From the NCBI GenBank assembly GCA_014801585.1, contig JAAVDX010000024.1, forward strand, positions 37,221 through 101,220: a DNA stretch of 64,000 bases, given 5' to 3'. Below, piece after piece: positions 1 through 8,289 of the stretch. This DNA comes from Bacteroides sp. (GTDB lineage: Bacteria; Bacteroidota; Bacteroidia; Bacteroidales; Muribaculaceae). The position numbers were made by a program, and so were the translations under genes. Every line of letters starts with the position of its first letter. Positions within the stretch are counted from its first letter, which is position 1. Below the pieces are notes generated by a model. It ran no database searches and was not told the origin of the DNA. It saw nothing but the letters and a program-made list of their open reading frames with translations.

Positions 1-810
1 TCTCTTGTTTTCTGGCTAAAAATGGGATTTTTAGGCGTCGCTTACGGCACATTGATTGCAAACTGGATTGGCTTCATTCTTTCGTTAATCTTCTCTAAGC
101 GTCTGATCGAAGGGCGATTGTTGAGTAGGTTGAAAGGTATTACCGAGGGTTTGGAGATTGGCCGGTTCTTTAAGGTCAATGGTAATCTCTTTGTAAGATC
201 TGCCTGTCTGATGTCGGTGTCGTTTGCGCTTACCTCTTTTACCGGACAATTGGGAGATACGGCTCTTGCCGTCAATGCGATTCTCATGCAATTCTTCATG
301 TTCTTCAGTTATTTCATGGATGGATTTGCATTTGGCGGCGAGGCTTTATGCGGTCGGTTTGCCGGTGCCGGCGACTCGTATGCCCTAAGAATGTCAGTGA
401 AGGCTTTGTCGGTGTGGTCGCTGGTAGTGACGCTTGTATTTACAGCTATTTATCTCTTGTTTACTCCCGAGATTGCAGCACTGCTGACCGACGTCGCGAC
501 CGTGAAGTCCGGAGTCGCAAGCCTGCAATGGGTAGCGTGTCTGATACCGATAATTTCAGTAGCTGCCTTCATGTTCGATGGTGTATATATCGGCCTGACC
601 GATACGTCGCGGATGATGATTGCCACGATGATCGGCGCGGTGGCTTTTTTTGCGTTGCATTATCTCCTCCCGGCTCCGGCATCGGATTCTGAGATTACGT
701 CTGCCGGAGAATTATGGATTTGCTTCCTCTCGTTCCTCTTTCTACGGGGTGCTGTGCTCGGATTAAGTCTGAAAGGAGCGATTATAAAAAGAATGGATAA
801 ATCGAAATAG
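1..810 (+). CDS. MATE-family efflux transporter, C-terminal part (5' end outside window)
   Basis: The frame is open to the left window edge, so this is the C-terminal ~270 residues of a longer protein; the ATG at 22 is internal. Several hydrophobic helices alternate with short loops, as in MATE transporters of about 440-450 residues, and the pattern resembles the DinF-like branch (for example VNAILMQFFMFFSYFMDGFA followed by a short Gly-rich loop). Family knowledge: these inner-membrane proteins export drugs or metabolites by Na+ or H+ antiport. The substrate cannot be told from sequence. It is followed by a structured intergenic region and ispE on the same strand; co-transcription with ispE is uncertain. 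Confidence 0.8.
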   Translation, partial: SLVFWLKMGFLGVAYGTLIANWIGFILSLIFSKRLIEGRLLSRLKGITEGLEIGRFFKVNGNLFVRSACLMSVSFALTSFTGQLGDTALAVNAILMQFFMFFSYFMDGFAFGGEALCGRFAGAGDSYALRMSVKALSVWSLVVTLVFTAIYLLFTPEIAALLTDVATVKSGVASLQWVACLIPIISVAAFMFDGVYIGLTDTSRMMIATMIGAVAFFALHYLLPAPASDSEITSAGELWICFLSFLFLRGAVLGLSLKGAIIKRMDKSK

Positions 811-817
811 ATAAGTA

Positions 818-961
818 GCTCTTGAAAATAAGAAATACTTTATTTTTAGGAGATTTTGAGATGGATTTAAATTATAGATGAAGGAGTTTAGCGAGCTAAA
901 CGACTGATTTCTATAATTTAAAGACGCTCAAAAGATTCAAAAAGAAAGTGTTTCTTAGAGC
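818..961. repeat. Nested inverted-repeat intergenic element upstream of ispE
   Basis: Five sets of complementary arms nest around one centre. 818-822 pairs with 957-961; 830-841 with 945-956 (one G-U); 854-860 with 927-933; 866-877 with 911-922 (12 bp perfect); 886-891 with 896-901 (loop CGAG). The whole 144 nt could fold into one long branched-free hairpin as RNA or extrude as DNA. It lies between the MATE gene and ispE and has no coding potential. It could be a terminator or leader, a degenerate MITE or a structured RNA. Shared words with 51701-51805 suggest a dispersed family. Confidence 0.6.
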
Positions 962-996
962 ACTTGATAATATAAACTTATTTTAAAGAGATACTT

Positions 997-1944
997 ATGA
1001 TAAAATTCGTAAATGCCAAGATAAATATTGGCCTGAATATAGTAGGCAAGCGAGAGGATGGCTATCATCTTCTGCAGACGGTGTTCTATCCCGTAGGTCT
1101 CTACGCGGGCTCTCCTGCCAATCCTGAACAATTCTGTGACATAGTGGAATTGACCGCTCCCGGCGAATTAGTCGGCAATGCTTCAGAGGTTGCCGAACAT
1201 CACTTGCCGGAAGGTCTGTCGGGATGTATTTCCTATTATTTCTCGGGCAATGCGGTCGACTGCCCTTTGGAAAAGAATCTGCTGGTGAAAGGAGCGGAGT
1301 CTGTTTTGAAGTGGGCGGCTGAAAAAGATTCAAGTGTAATGGAGAAGATGCATGGCTATCATATGCGCCTCGACAAGCACCTCCCCGACGGAGCAGGAAT
1401 GGGAGGCGGAAGTGCTGATGCAGTCTTCGCAATGCGTCTCCTGACTGATGAATTGGCAAAACGCGGACTCCCTTCCCCCGATGATGACGAAATGCGACGA
1501 CTGGCCGTCGGTCTTGGAGCGGATTGTCCGGTATTTGTAGCAAATCGTCCGGCCTATGCTGAAGGAATAGGGGAGAGGCTGGAGATAATTCCGGAAGTTC
1601 TGAAGGGAAAAAGGCTCGTAGTTGTTAAGCCTGATCTGCACATCTCTACTCGTGAGGCTTTCTCAGGAGTCATACCCAAGCGCCCCGTTGCCGACCTGAA
1701 AGATCTCATTCTGCTCCCCGTAGAAGAATGGCGCGACAGCATCCATAATGATTTCGAGGATTCTCTTTTCCCTCTTTATCCCGAACTTGTCCGGCTGAAA
1801 AGGGCTCTCTATCAGGCCGGCGCTCTATACGCCTCTCTTACCGGTAGCGGTGCGGCACTCTACGGAGTGTTCCACTCAAGGGAGTGTGCGGAAAAGTGCA
1901 TGCTTGCTGTCGATGCTCCTTACAAAACCTTACTCCTTCTCTAA
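997..1944 (+). CDS. ispE: 4-diphosphocytidyl-2-C-methyl-D-erythritol kinase
   Basis: IspE phosphorylates the 2-hydroxyl of CDP-methylerythritol with ATP in the cytosolic MEP route to isoprenoid precursors. The 315-residue protein has the GHMP-kinase layout: the N-terminal NAKINIGL segment with Lys8, the Gly-rich ATP loop PDGAGMGGGSAD at 130-141 with the catalytic Asp141, and a C-terminal LTGSGAALYG segment forming motif 3. It is slightly longer than E. coli IspE (283 residues), mainly through an insertion near 40-75. The ATG at 997 places the conserved lysine at the usual distance from the start. A 218-bp gap separates it from grpE, so the two are probably separate units. Confidence 0.95.
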   Translation: MIKFVNAKINIGLNIVGKREDGYHLLQTVFYPVGLYAGSPANPEQFCDIVELTAPGELVGNASEVAEHHLPEGLSGCISYYFSGNAVDCPLEKNLLVKGAESVLKWAAEKDSSVMEKMHGYHMRLDKHLPDGAGMGGGSADAVFAMRLLTDELAKRGLPSPDDDEMRRLAVGLGADCPVFVANRPAYAEGIGERLEIIPEVLKGKRLVVVKPDLHISTREAFSGVIPKRPVADLKDLILLPVEEWRDSIHNDFEDSLFPLYPELVRLKRALYQAGALYASLTGSGAALYGVFHSRECAEKCMLAVDAPYKTLLLL

Positions 1945-2162
1945 CCCCCGTCTTACAAAATATGAAAATGTCTAAACTCATAGCCGACACGTGGCGTTAT
2001 AGTAATGTAATATTAAGGAGATAAAACCGATTTTTAGGTTTTAACATTTTCTGGCTTAATATTTGCTATGCTTATCCCGGGGCAACTGATATTGTCCGTC
2101 GGATTTCGAAAGAAATACTGCTGAGTAATTCAACTTTGAAAATATAAAAAAGACTAGATATT

Positions 2163-2753
2163 ATGAGTAAAGACAAGAATAAATTCAATCAGGCAGAAGA
2201 TCCCGAAGTGGTGAATCCCGAAAATGTTGAGATCAGTGATGATTTCGCTGCTGAAGAGGGTGATGCCGTGGCCGAAGAATCCGCCGAACCTGTTGAGGAG
2301 AAAAGCGAAGTGGAGCAACTTCGTGAAGATCTTGCAAAGGAGAAGAAGGAATATCTTTTCCTCATGGCCGAGTTCGACAATTTCCGCAAACGTACTCTCA
2401 AGGAAAAATCTGAAATTATCCGTAATGCCGGTGAGAATGTCCTGAAGGGGTTGCTTCCGATTGTCGATGATTTTGAACGCGGTCTGAAAGCTGCTGCCAA
2501 TGCTGAGAATGTTCAGGTGGTTGATGAAGGTATGCAGCTTATCTACAATAAACTCGTAAAATATCTCAATGCCAACGGTGTGAAGGAATTTGATCCGGCC
2601 GACGACGTCTACGATGCTGATAAGCATGAGGCGATTTCTGTTGTGCCCGTGCCCGATGAAGATAAGAAAGGAAAGATCCTTGACACAGTGGAAAAGGGTT
2701 ATATGATCAACGATAAGGTGCTTCGTCACGCAAAGGTCGTAGTAGGTCAGTAA
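2163..2753 (+). CDS. grpE: Nucleotide exchange factor GrpE
   Basis: GrpE releases ADP from DnaK and resets the Hsp70 cycle in the cytosol. The 196-residue protein has an acidic disordered N-terminus (about 1-45), a long helix/coiled coil with the conserved stretch FLMAEFDNFRKRT (about 62-74), and a C-terminal beta domain ending in KGYMINDKVLRHAKVVVG, the typical family end. It sits 60 bp before dnaJ on the same strand, the common Bacteroidota grpE-dnaJ pair; dnaK is not in the window. I see no CIRCE operator or clear heat-shock promoter upstream. Confidence 0.96.
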   Translation: MSKDKNKFNQAEDPEVVNPENVEISDDFAAEEGDAVAEESAEPVEEKSEVEQLREDLAKEKKEYLFLMAEFDNFRKRTLKEKSEIIRNAGENVLKGLLPIVDDFERGLKAAANAENVQVVDEGMQLIYNKLVKYLNANGVKEFDPADDVYDADKHEAISVVPVPDEDKKGKILDTVEKGYMINDKVLRHAKVVVGQ

Positions 2754-2813
2754 TCCTGCCGCTCCTTATTATTATATATAAATCAGTTTTCAAACGTATA
2801 GGAGATTCCACGT

Positions 2814-4037
2814 ATGGCAGAAAAGAGAGATTATTATGAAGTGCTGGGCGTAAGTAAAGACGCTTCGGCCGATGAGATAAAGAAGGCCTATCGTAAGATG
2901 GCCGTAAAATACCACCCCGACCGTAATCCTGATGATAAGGAGGCCGAGGAAAAGTTTAAGGAGGCTGCTGAGGCCTACGACGTGCTGAGTGATGCCGATA
3001 AGCGTGCGAAGTATGATCGCTTCGGCCACTCTATGGGTCCGCAGGGCTTCGGTGGCGGTGCCGGCGGTGGCGGAGGCTATTATTCCGGTGGCATGAGCAT
3101 GGAGGATATCTTTGCCAATTTCGGAGATATCTTCGGCGACGTCTTCGGTGGCGGAGGCGGTGGCCGCTACAGCAGCCATTTCGGCGGTTTCAGTGGAGCG
3201 GCCGGCGGTGGCGCACCGCGTAAACGTGTCAACAAGGGGTCCGACCTTCGCATCACGGTTAAGGTCACTCTCAAAGATATAATGAACGGAGTCGAGAAGA
3301 AACTCAAGATTCCGCGCATGGTGGCATGTGAGCATTGTAAAGGCACCGGTGCCAAGGATGGCACTGCCTTCAAGACGTGTGAGCGTTGCCACGGCACGGG
3401 TTATGTTACCGGTGTGCAGCAGACGATGTTCGGTCCGCAACAGACTCAGCGTGTCTGCCCCGACTGCAACGGTGAGGGTAAGATCATTTCCGAACCTTGT
3501 ACGTTCTGCCACGGCACGGGCGTAGAGAAGAAGGATGAGATCGTAAGCTTCAAGATTCCGGCCGGCGTAAGCGACGGCGATGTTCTGACGCTTCGCGGTC
3601 AGGGTAATGCTCCCCGTCATGGCGGAGTCAATGGCGATCTGCTCATTGTGATCCAGGAAGAGAAGAATGCCGAGCTTATTCGCGATGGAATAGATCTTAT
3701 CTATAACCTCATGCTTGACTTCCCGACAGCTGCTTTGGGTGGCTCCGCTGAGGTGCCGACTGTTGAAGGTCGCGCCAAACTGAAGATCACTCCCGGAACT
3801 CAGCCCGGTAAGGTGCTTCGCCTGCGTGGCAAGGGATTGCCGAAGATGAATTCTTCCGTTAAGGGCGATCTGCTCGTCAACGTGATGGTCTACGTACCTG
3901 AGAATCTTACCGACGCAGAAAAGAGCGCTGTTGAAAGTCTGAAGGATCAGCCCAATATCGTCCCGACAGAGTCTACTTCAAAGCGAATCTTCTCCCGCCT
4001 TCGTCATATCTTCAACAAGGAGAACCGAGGCGAATAA
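2814..4037 (+). CDS. dnaJ: Chaperone protein DnaJ
   Basis: DnaJ (Hsp40) delivers unfolded clients to DnaK and stimulates its ATPase. The 407-residue protein is a complete class I form. It has a J domain with the HPD motif at 34-36, a Gly/Phe-rich linker (about 75-135) that is unusually rich in glycine runs, and four CxxCxGxG zinc repeats ([32 protein letters not shown]). Two beta-barrel substrate-binding domains and a dimerisation tail follow. It follows grpE and is closed by a perfect palindrome at 4046-4111 that separates it from the convergent gene. Confidence 0.97.
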   Translation: MAEKRDYYEVLGVSKDASADEIKKAYRKMAVKYHPDRNPDDKEAEEKFKEAAEAYDVLSDADKRAKYDRFGHSMGPQGFGGGAGGGGGYYSGGMSMEDIFANFGDIFGDVFGGGGGGRYSSHFGGFSGAAGGGAPRKRVNKGSDLRITVKVTLKDIMNGVEKKLKIPRMVACEHCKGTGAKDGTAFKTCERCHGTGYVTGVQQTMFGPQQTQRVCPDCNGEGKIISEPCTFCHGTGVEKKDEIVSFKIPAGVSDGDVLTLRGQGNAPRHGGVNGDLLIVIQEEKNAELIRDGIDLIYNLMLDFPTAALGGSAEVPTVEGRAKLKITPGTQPGKVLRLRGKGLPKMNSSVKGDLLVNVMVYVPENLTDAEKSAVESLKDQPNIVPTESTSKRIFSRLRHIFNKENRGE

Positions 4038-4045
4038 GCCCCAAT

Positions 4046-4111
4046 AATAATAAATCCCTACAAAAAATCCCGAACCGATCGGTTCGGGATTTTTTGTAGG
4101 GATTTATTATT
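4046..4111. terminator. Perfect 66-bp palindrome, bidirectional terminator
   Basis: The arm 4046-4078 is the exact reverse complement of 4079-4111 (33 bp per arm, no unpaired centre). The core GAACCGATCGGTTC is followed in both directions by a run of T, so transcripts from dnaJ (plus) and from the convergent sigma-protease gene (minus) would each form a hairpin with a U-run. Arms of 33 bp without mismatch are much longer than usual for an intrinsic terminator. Confidence 0.9.
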
Positions 4112-4125
4112 CCGAAGTCAGCGAC

Positions 4126-6339
4126 TTATCGATTAAGTATCTTTTGCGTCATTTCTCCGCAACGGGCTATATAAGCTCCCGTCGGGAGAGTGATGGATTC
4201 ACCCGGTCGTAGATCTGCTACCTTTACTCCGGAAAGAGAATAAATCTCTGCATCAAGATCCGAAGAGTTATTTTTTAATTGTCCGTCGACGGCTGCGACA
4301 ATTGTAGCATCATCCGTAATTGAAACTACGCCTGAGGTCGACATCTCTGTATCAAAAGAGATCAGACTATTCTCCTCCTTAATATTATAAATCTTCTCAA
4401 CTTCTAATTTCTTATCGGCCCACGACCGGAGCGCCGGTTTGGTGTCATAGCCGAAGGTCGTGATAGTGCTTTTTCCGGGGAAGGGATCGCCGTTGCGATT
4501 GATATCTGTCAGGCTGTAATCGGCTTCTACAAGGTCGATACACTGATGCGTACGCTGATTATTCAGAATGTTGTTGTCCCACATCCGCTGATCATAATCG
4601 ATATGCCATACGAGCATCCCCTTGCCGGGAAGATAGAGATCCCAGCCTGACGGCTGACGGTTTTCGAGAAGGAAGAACTCGTCGGGACGCTCGGTTGAGA
4701 TTCGATATCCGAAGTTGGATTTATCAATGGCCTCAAGAGAGTAAGCGCCTGCCGCAGTAATTTCTTCCGGGGTAGCCCATCCGAGACACATACGCTCAAA
4801 GATAGAGTAGTAGGGTGGGGTGCGGCTGTTGTTGTTATAAGAACCGGTATCCATTGTGTCAAACCGCCCCGGAGTATAGGCTCCCGTGTAGGCCGTGGCA
4901 TAAAAGTCAGGCAGACCGAGAACGTGGCCGAACTCATGAACAAACGTGCCGATACCATCCGGAGTCGTCGTATTAGCCTTGAGTTCGTTGCTCATTGCAT
5001 ATCGATTGAGCAGAACCCCGTCGAAATAATAATCCTCTTCAAGATTATAATCCAATATATCCGCAGAGTGAGGCCATATTAACGAGGATGTGCTTGCATC
5101 CTGCTCTCCATAGCCCGCATAAAATACGTACACATTGTCGATCATTCCGTCACCGTCAGTATCATATTGAGAGAAGTCCACGGTCTTGTCAAGTGCCTGC
5201 AGAGCTTCAATCACCATCTCGTGGGGATACATGTCGTAGCCCTGACGGTCGTTCTGGCCGTAATAGCTCCAGCCGTTTTTCATCACGACAGGTCCATAGA
5301 CGTCAAATTGGGGCGTGAAGCGTCCCAATGAATTATCGGAAAAGAAGTCGAGCGCCGACCCGGTCGCACCATTGTCGGAAAAGCCACGCTCATTGAGCAT
5401 TCGTGTGTAATAATCATTAGGATCCTCCATAGAGAAGAATTTGTCGCGGAATTTCACAAGAATGACAAGCGCCTTCGGACTACCCGATGACGGGAATGAA
5501 GCCCCGGAGATAAGATATTTCGGAGCTGTTACTTCAGGCTGACTGTCGGCATCACCGGAACCATTAATAGAGATCGGTCTGACTACCGGACGCATCCACC
5601 CGTCGGCATCTACCTGCAGTTCCTGACTTCCGTCGGGAGTAGTGATGCGATGCGAGTTCTCATTACCCTTAATCCGGAATTCGATTATCGTGCCGTCCGG
5701 CTGAGTGTGCTGCAGTATATCCGGGTAGGCCGGAATTGCCATTGCGGATAGAGATGTGAGTGTGATTGCTCCGATTGCCGCCATCAGACCAAACGCCTTG
5801 GTCAGCTTCTTCACGGCGTGATGATAGGAGGCTTTGAGCGCACCTACCGACGTGCCGAGAATATCGGAAATTTCTTCGTATTTCATTTCGTCAAAGTATT
5901 TCATGTTGAATACGAGGCGCTGCTTTTCCGGGAGTTTCGCAATCTCTTTCATCAGGTTCTCCTGAAGTTCTTCCCCGTCGAAATATTCGTCGGCTTCGAG
6001 TCGGTCAAGAAGGAAAGAAGTGTCGTCAGTATCAGCAGAGATATTCTGACGGCTTTTCTCCCGATTGATGAAATTGATCGCTTCATTGACTGCTATCTTA
6101 TATAGCCAGGTCGATAGTTTGGCATCGCCTCTGAAATTATGGATATTATTCCAGGCTTTAAGAAAGACGTTCTGCAAAAGATCATTGGCATCATCGTGGT
6201 CGTAGACCATTTTTCGAATCTGCCAGTAGAGGGGTTCGGAAAAGGTGCGCATCAGTAACTCGAAGGCCTTGTTGGCCGTCGATTCCCGCTGCAGGTCTTC
6301 GATGAGTTTCTTTTCGTCGATAGCTGTAGAGAACGCCAT
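4126..6339 (-). CDS. ECF sigma factor fused in frame to an M6-family metalloprotease
   Basis: One 737-residue frame with three parts. Residues 1-180 are an ECF sigma factor: region 2 at about 23-98 (with DHDDANDLLQNVFLKAWNNI) and region 4 at about 136-182 (LPEKQRLVFNMKYFDEMKYE, then a helix-turn-helix). Residues 177-201 (KKLTKAFGLMAAIGAITLTS and on to SAMA) read as a signal peptide or membrane helix. Residues about 203-665 are an immune-inhibitor-A-like M6 peptidase with HEFGH at 468-472 and GLPD after it. The last ~70 residues resemble a type IX secretion sorting domain. Codon 176 (5814-5812) is GTG, so the protease could also start there as its own 562-residue preprotein. Either this is a membrane-tethered sigma with an external protease, or two genes were joined by rearrangement or assembly. 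The minus-strand terminator is at 4046-4111. Confidence 0.8.
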   Translation of the reverse strand: MAFSTAIDEKKLIEDLQRESTANKAFELLMRTFSEPLYWQIRKMVYDHDDANDLLQNVFLKAWNNIHNFRGDAKLSTWLYKIAVNEAINFINREKSRQNISADTDDTSFLLDRLEADEYFDGEELQENLMKEIAKLPEKQRLVFNMKYFDEMKYEEISDILGTSVGALKASYHHAVKKLTKAFGLMAAIGAITLTSLSAMAIPAYPDILQHTQPDGTIIEFRIKGNENSHRITTPDGSQELQVDADGWMRPVVRPISINGSGDADSQPEVTAPKYLISGASFPSSGSPKALVILVKFRDKFFSMEDPNDYYTRMLNERGFSDNGATGSALDFFSDNSLGRFTPQFDVYGPVVMKNGWSYYGQNDRQGYDMYPHEMVIEALQALDKTVDFSQYDTDGDGMIDNVYVFYAGYGEQDASTSSLIWPHSADILDYNLEEDYYFDGVLLNRYAMSNELKANTTTPDGIGTFVHEFGHVLGLPDFYATAYTGAYTPGRFDTMDTGSYNNNSRTPPYYSIFERMCLGWATPEEITAAGAYSLEAIDKSNFGYRISTERPDEFFLLENRQPSGWDLYLPGKGMLVWHIDYDQRMWDNNILNNQRTHQCIDLVEADYSLTDINRNGDPFPGKSTITTFGYDTKPALRSWADKKLEVEKIYNIKEENSLISFDTEMSTSGVVSITDDATIVAAVDGQLKNNSSDLDAEIYSLSGVKVADLRPGESITLPTGAYIARCGEMTQKILNR

Positions 6340-6562
6340 GTCGCTTTATGATGTTGATTAAATAAGCGTAAAGTTAATAAAAAAACGCGATATGACCCTC
6401 CTTAATTATTATCGAAAACTTCAAAAATGTTAAAATTGTAAAAGAATCAATATTTTCATAGGCTGTTTAAACTTTTCCTCTCTTCAAGGGTCAATATGAT
6501 ATCAATAAAATGTAACTGACTCAAAAAGTCTTAAAATTACGGAGTTATATCCCTTCACTATT

Positions 6563-7015
6563 ATGGGAAAAGAAGATAAACTTTTGCGTCATGCCGGCCG
6601 TCACACCGGCATGAAGGTCCCCGAAGGATATTTCGAGGACTTTGTCGGACAGATGATGGATCGCCTGCCCGAATATCCGGAGCGTCCAGTCCCGCAGCAG
6701 TTGTCGCGTTGGCAGCGCATCAAGCCGTATGTCTATATGGCTGCTATGTTCGCCGGCATCTGGTGTATGATGAAGATGTTCCATATAGCTTCGCAGAATG
6801 CTCAGTCGGCTGATCTCGACAATCCCCCCCAGAGTGTAGTACTCGCGATGGATGATTCCGACACGTTCGACTATTTCTACGAAGCCTCGGATCCTTCAGA
6901 TGATATCAGCGATTTCGAGATTGAAGAGGCTGTAAGCAACGACTATTCCGATATGCGGGATTTCGAAAAAGACTTCGGCTTCGAGATCCGCCCGGAATAT
7001 CAGTCGCTCATTTAA
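6563..7015 (+). CDS. Single-pass membrane protein, likely anti-sigma-like partner of the ECF sigma factor
   Basis: A 150-residue protein with a short basic cytosolic N-terminus containing KVPEGYFEDF (18-27), one transmembrane helix at about 55-75 (YVYMAAMFAGIWCMMKMF), and a very acidic outer tail. I recognise the 'VPEGYFE..F' start plus one membrane span from small proteins commonly encoded right after ECF sigma genes in Bacteroidales, where an anti-sigma or accessory role is assumed. Here the sigma gene is divergent across a 223-bp gap instead of upstream in line. No ZAS zinc motif is visible. The gene contains a run of seven C at about 6824-6830. The function is inferred from context. Confidence 0.6.
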   Translation: MGKEDKLLRHAGRHTGMKVPEGYFEDFVGQMMDRLPEYPERPVPQQLSRWQRIKPYVYMAAMFAGIWCMMKMFHIASQNAQSADLDNPPQSVVLAMDDSDTFDYFYEASDPSDDISDFEIEEAVSNDYSDMRDFEKDFGFEIRPEYQSLI

Positions 7016-7044
7016 TTCCTGCTCCTTGGCTTTATTAATGCGTT

Positions 7045-7470
7045 ATGGATGAAGATGTAAGATGGTTACAACGCCTGTCGAATTATCGCAAGGCTCTTCG
7101 AAAACTCGAAGAAGGTTTGAATCAGCTATCGCTCTTACAGAGTAATAACCTCTTGGATATTGTCAGGGAGGGAGTTATCCAGAGATTTGAGTTCACCCAT
7201 GAATTGGCATGGAAGGTAATGAAGGATTATCTGGAATATCAGGGTGTCAAGGTTATGGGATCTCGCGATGCGATACGAAATGCTCTTAATTACAATCTGA
7301 TATCCGATAAAGTGTGGCTAAAGAGTGTAGATGCTCGAAATCTTACATCTCATACTTATGATGAAGAAATAGCAGATGAAGTATTTGAATCGATTACGAA
7401 CATCTATTTCCCACTTTTTCAAGAATTCATGATCAGAATGGAGGAGATTGAACATGAGAGTGAAAGCTGA
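7045..7470 (+). CDS. hepT: HepT-like HEPN toxin (HI0074 family nucleotidyltransferase-substrate protein)
   Basis: A 141-residue all-alpha protein of the HI0074/HEPN type. The segment RNLTSHTY at 98-105 is an exact RX4HXY motif (Arg98, His103, Tyr105), the RNase site of HepT toxins. In the characterised system, MntA adenylylates the Tyr in this motif to silence the toxin. The next gene encodes a matching minimal nucleotidyltransferase and overlaps the end of this one, as in hepT-mntA type VII toxin-antitoxin pairs. It lies 29 bp after the anti-sigma-like gene and interrupts what otherwise looks like a sigma-response operon, which suggests acquisition. An older 'nucleotidyltransferase substrate-binding protein' label would describe the same family. 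Confidence 0.85.
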   Translation: MDEDVRWLQRLSNYRKALRKLEEGLNQLSLLQSNNLLDIVREGVIQRFEFTHELAWKVMKDYLEYQGVKVMGSRDAIRNALNYNLISDKVWLKSVDARNLTSHTYDEEIADEVFESITNIYFPLFQEFMIRMEEIEHESES

Positions 7471-7777
7471 TGTTATAGGGTTAGAGGAGTCGGAATTGGA
7501 TGAGTTGATAGAAATTTTATCATCCGATCCTTACATTTCCGGCGCTATTCTCTATGGTTCGAGAGCGAAGGGAACTTATAAGCCGTTTTCGGATCTTGAC
7601 ATTACTCTTAAAGGTGATAAGCTTTCAATTGATACCCTTGCGGAGCTTCAAAATAAATTTTATTATTCCTCTCTTCCTTACCTTGTTGATCTCTCGATTT
7701 TCGACCGATTGAAAAATGATGAGTTGATTGATCATATCCGACGTCGGGGAATCACGCTTTATTCGCGTAACTCTTGA
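7454..7777 (+). CDS. mntA: MntA-like minimal nucleotidyltransferase antitoxin
   Basis: A 107-residue nucleotidyltransferase-fold protein with GSRAKGTYKPFSDLD, an exact GSX10DXD site (Gly35-Ser36, Asp47, Asp49) that binds nucleotide and Mg2+. By homology it transfers AMP to the HepT tyrosine to neutralise the toxin. I chose the ATG at 7454 because GAGGAG at 7441-7446 is well spaced from it; a TTG at 7448 would add two residues. It overlaps the toxin gene by 17 bp, implying translational coupling. No helical substrate-binding domain is fused, as expected for the split HI0073/HI0074 arrangement. Confidence 0.85.
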   Translation: MRVKADVIGLEESELDELIEILSSDPYISGAILYGSRAKGTYKPFSDLDITLKGDKLSIDTLAELQNKFYYSSLPYLVDLSIFDRLKNDELIDHIRRRGITLYSRNS

Positions 7778-7810
7778 AGGTGGATAACTAATATTGAAAT
7801 TTATCTAATT

Positions 7811-8275
7811 ATGAAAAAATATCTACTTTTGTTATTGGTTTTTCTGGGTATGGCCGTCTCCGTGCAGGCTCAGCGACGATGTGGGCAGCCGGATGCTGAG
7901 AAACTCAAGGAAATCAATGAGTATCGACTCAAGTATCTCGCGCAGGAGATGGAACTTACTGATGAGCAGAAACCAAAGTTCGTCGAACTCTACAATCAGA
8001 TGACTGCCGAACGTAAGGCTAATTTCGATAAGCTTCGCGCGGCCGAAAAGAAACTTAAAGGAAATCTTTCCGATGCCGAGTATAAGGCTCAGGTTAATGT
8101 GGTCTCCGATTGTAAAGTGCACGATGCGCAGATTGTCAAGGATTATGATGCAAAATTCGAAAAGTTTCTTTCTGCCAAACAGATATATAAGATGAAGGAG
8201 GCCGAAGAAAAATTCCGAAAACGATTGAGGGAGATGCATCAGCAACGAAAGCATGATAAAAAGAAAACTAACTGA
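7811..8275 (+). CDS. Spy/CpxP-like periplasmic protein
   Basis: A 154-residue secreted helical protein. Residues 1-20 form a signal peptide (MKKYLLLLLVFLGMAVSVQA, cleavage before Gln21). The mature part is charged and helical, with LAQEMELTDEQKPKFVELYN (about 43-62) matching the LTxxQ pattern of Spy/CpxP-like proteins, and a Lys/Arg-rich C-terminus. Relatives act as periplasmic chaperones or as sensors of envelope stress. In Bacteroidales such genes often follow an ECF sigma and its membrane partner, so this is probably the original third member of that group, now separated by hepT-mntA. A 14-bp gap to the next gene suggests co-transcription. Confidence 0.7.
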   Translation: MKKYLLLLLVFLGMAVSVQAQRRCGQPDAEKLKEINEYRLKYLAQEMELTDEQKPKFVELYNQMTAERKANFDKLRAAEKKLKGNLSDAEYKAQVNVVSDCKVHDAQIVKDYDAKFEKFLSAKQIYKMKEAEEKFRKRLREMHQQRKHDKKKTN

Positions 8276-8289
8276 TAATCTCAGTCAGT

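Noticed and set aside
2790..3620. Long minus-strand open frame opposite dnaJ
   Set aside because: It is the complement of dnaJ codons with no family resemblance; dnaJ is complete and well conserved on the other strand.
6824..6830. Run of seven C in the anti-sigma-like gene as a second phase-variation tract
   Set aside because: Seven bases is too short to stand out and the frame is intact; it could be examined in reads but is not claimed.
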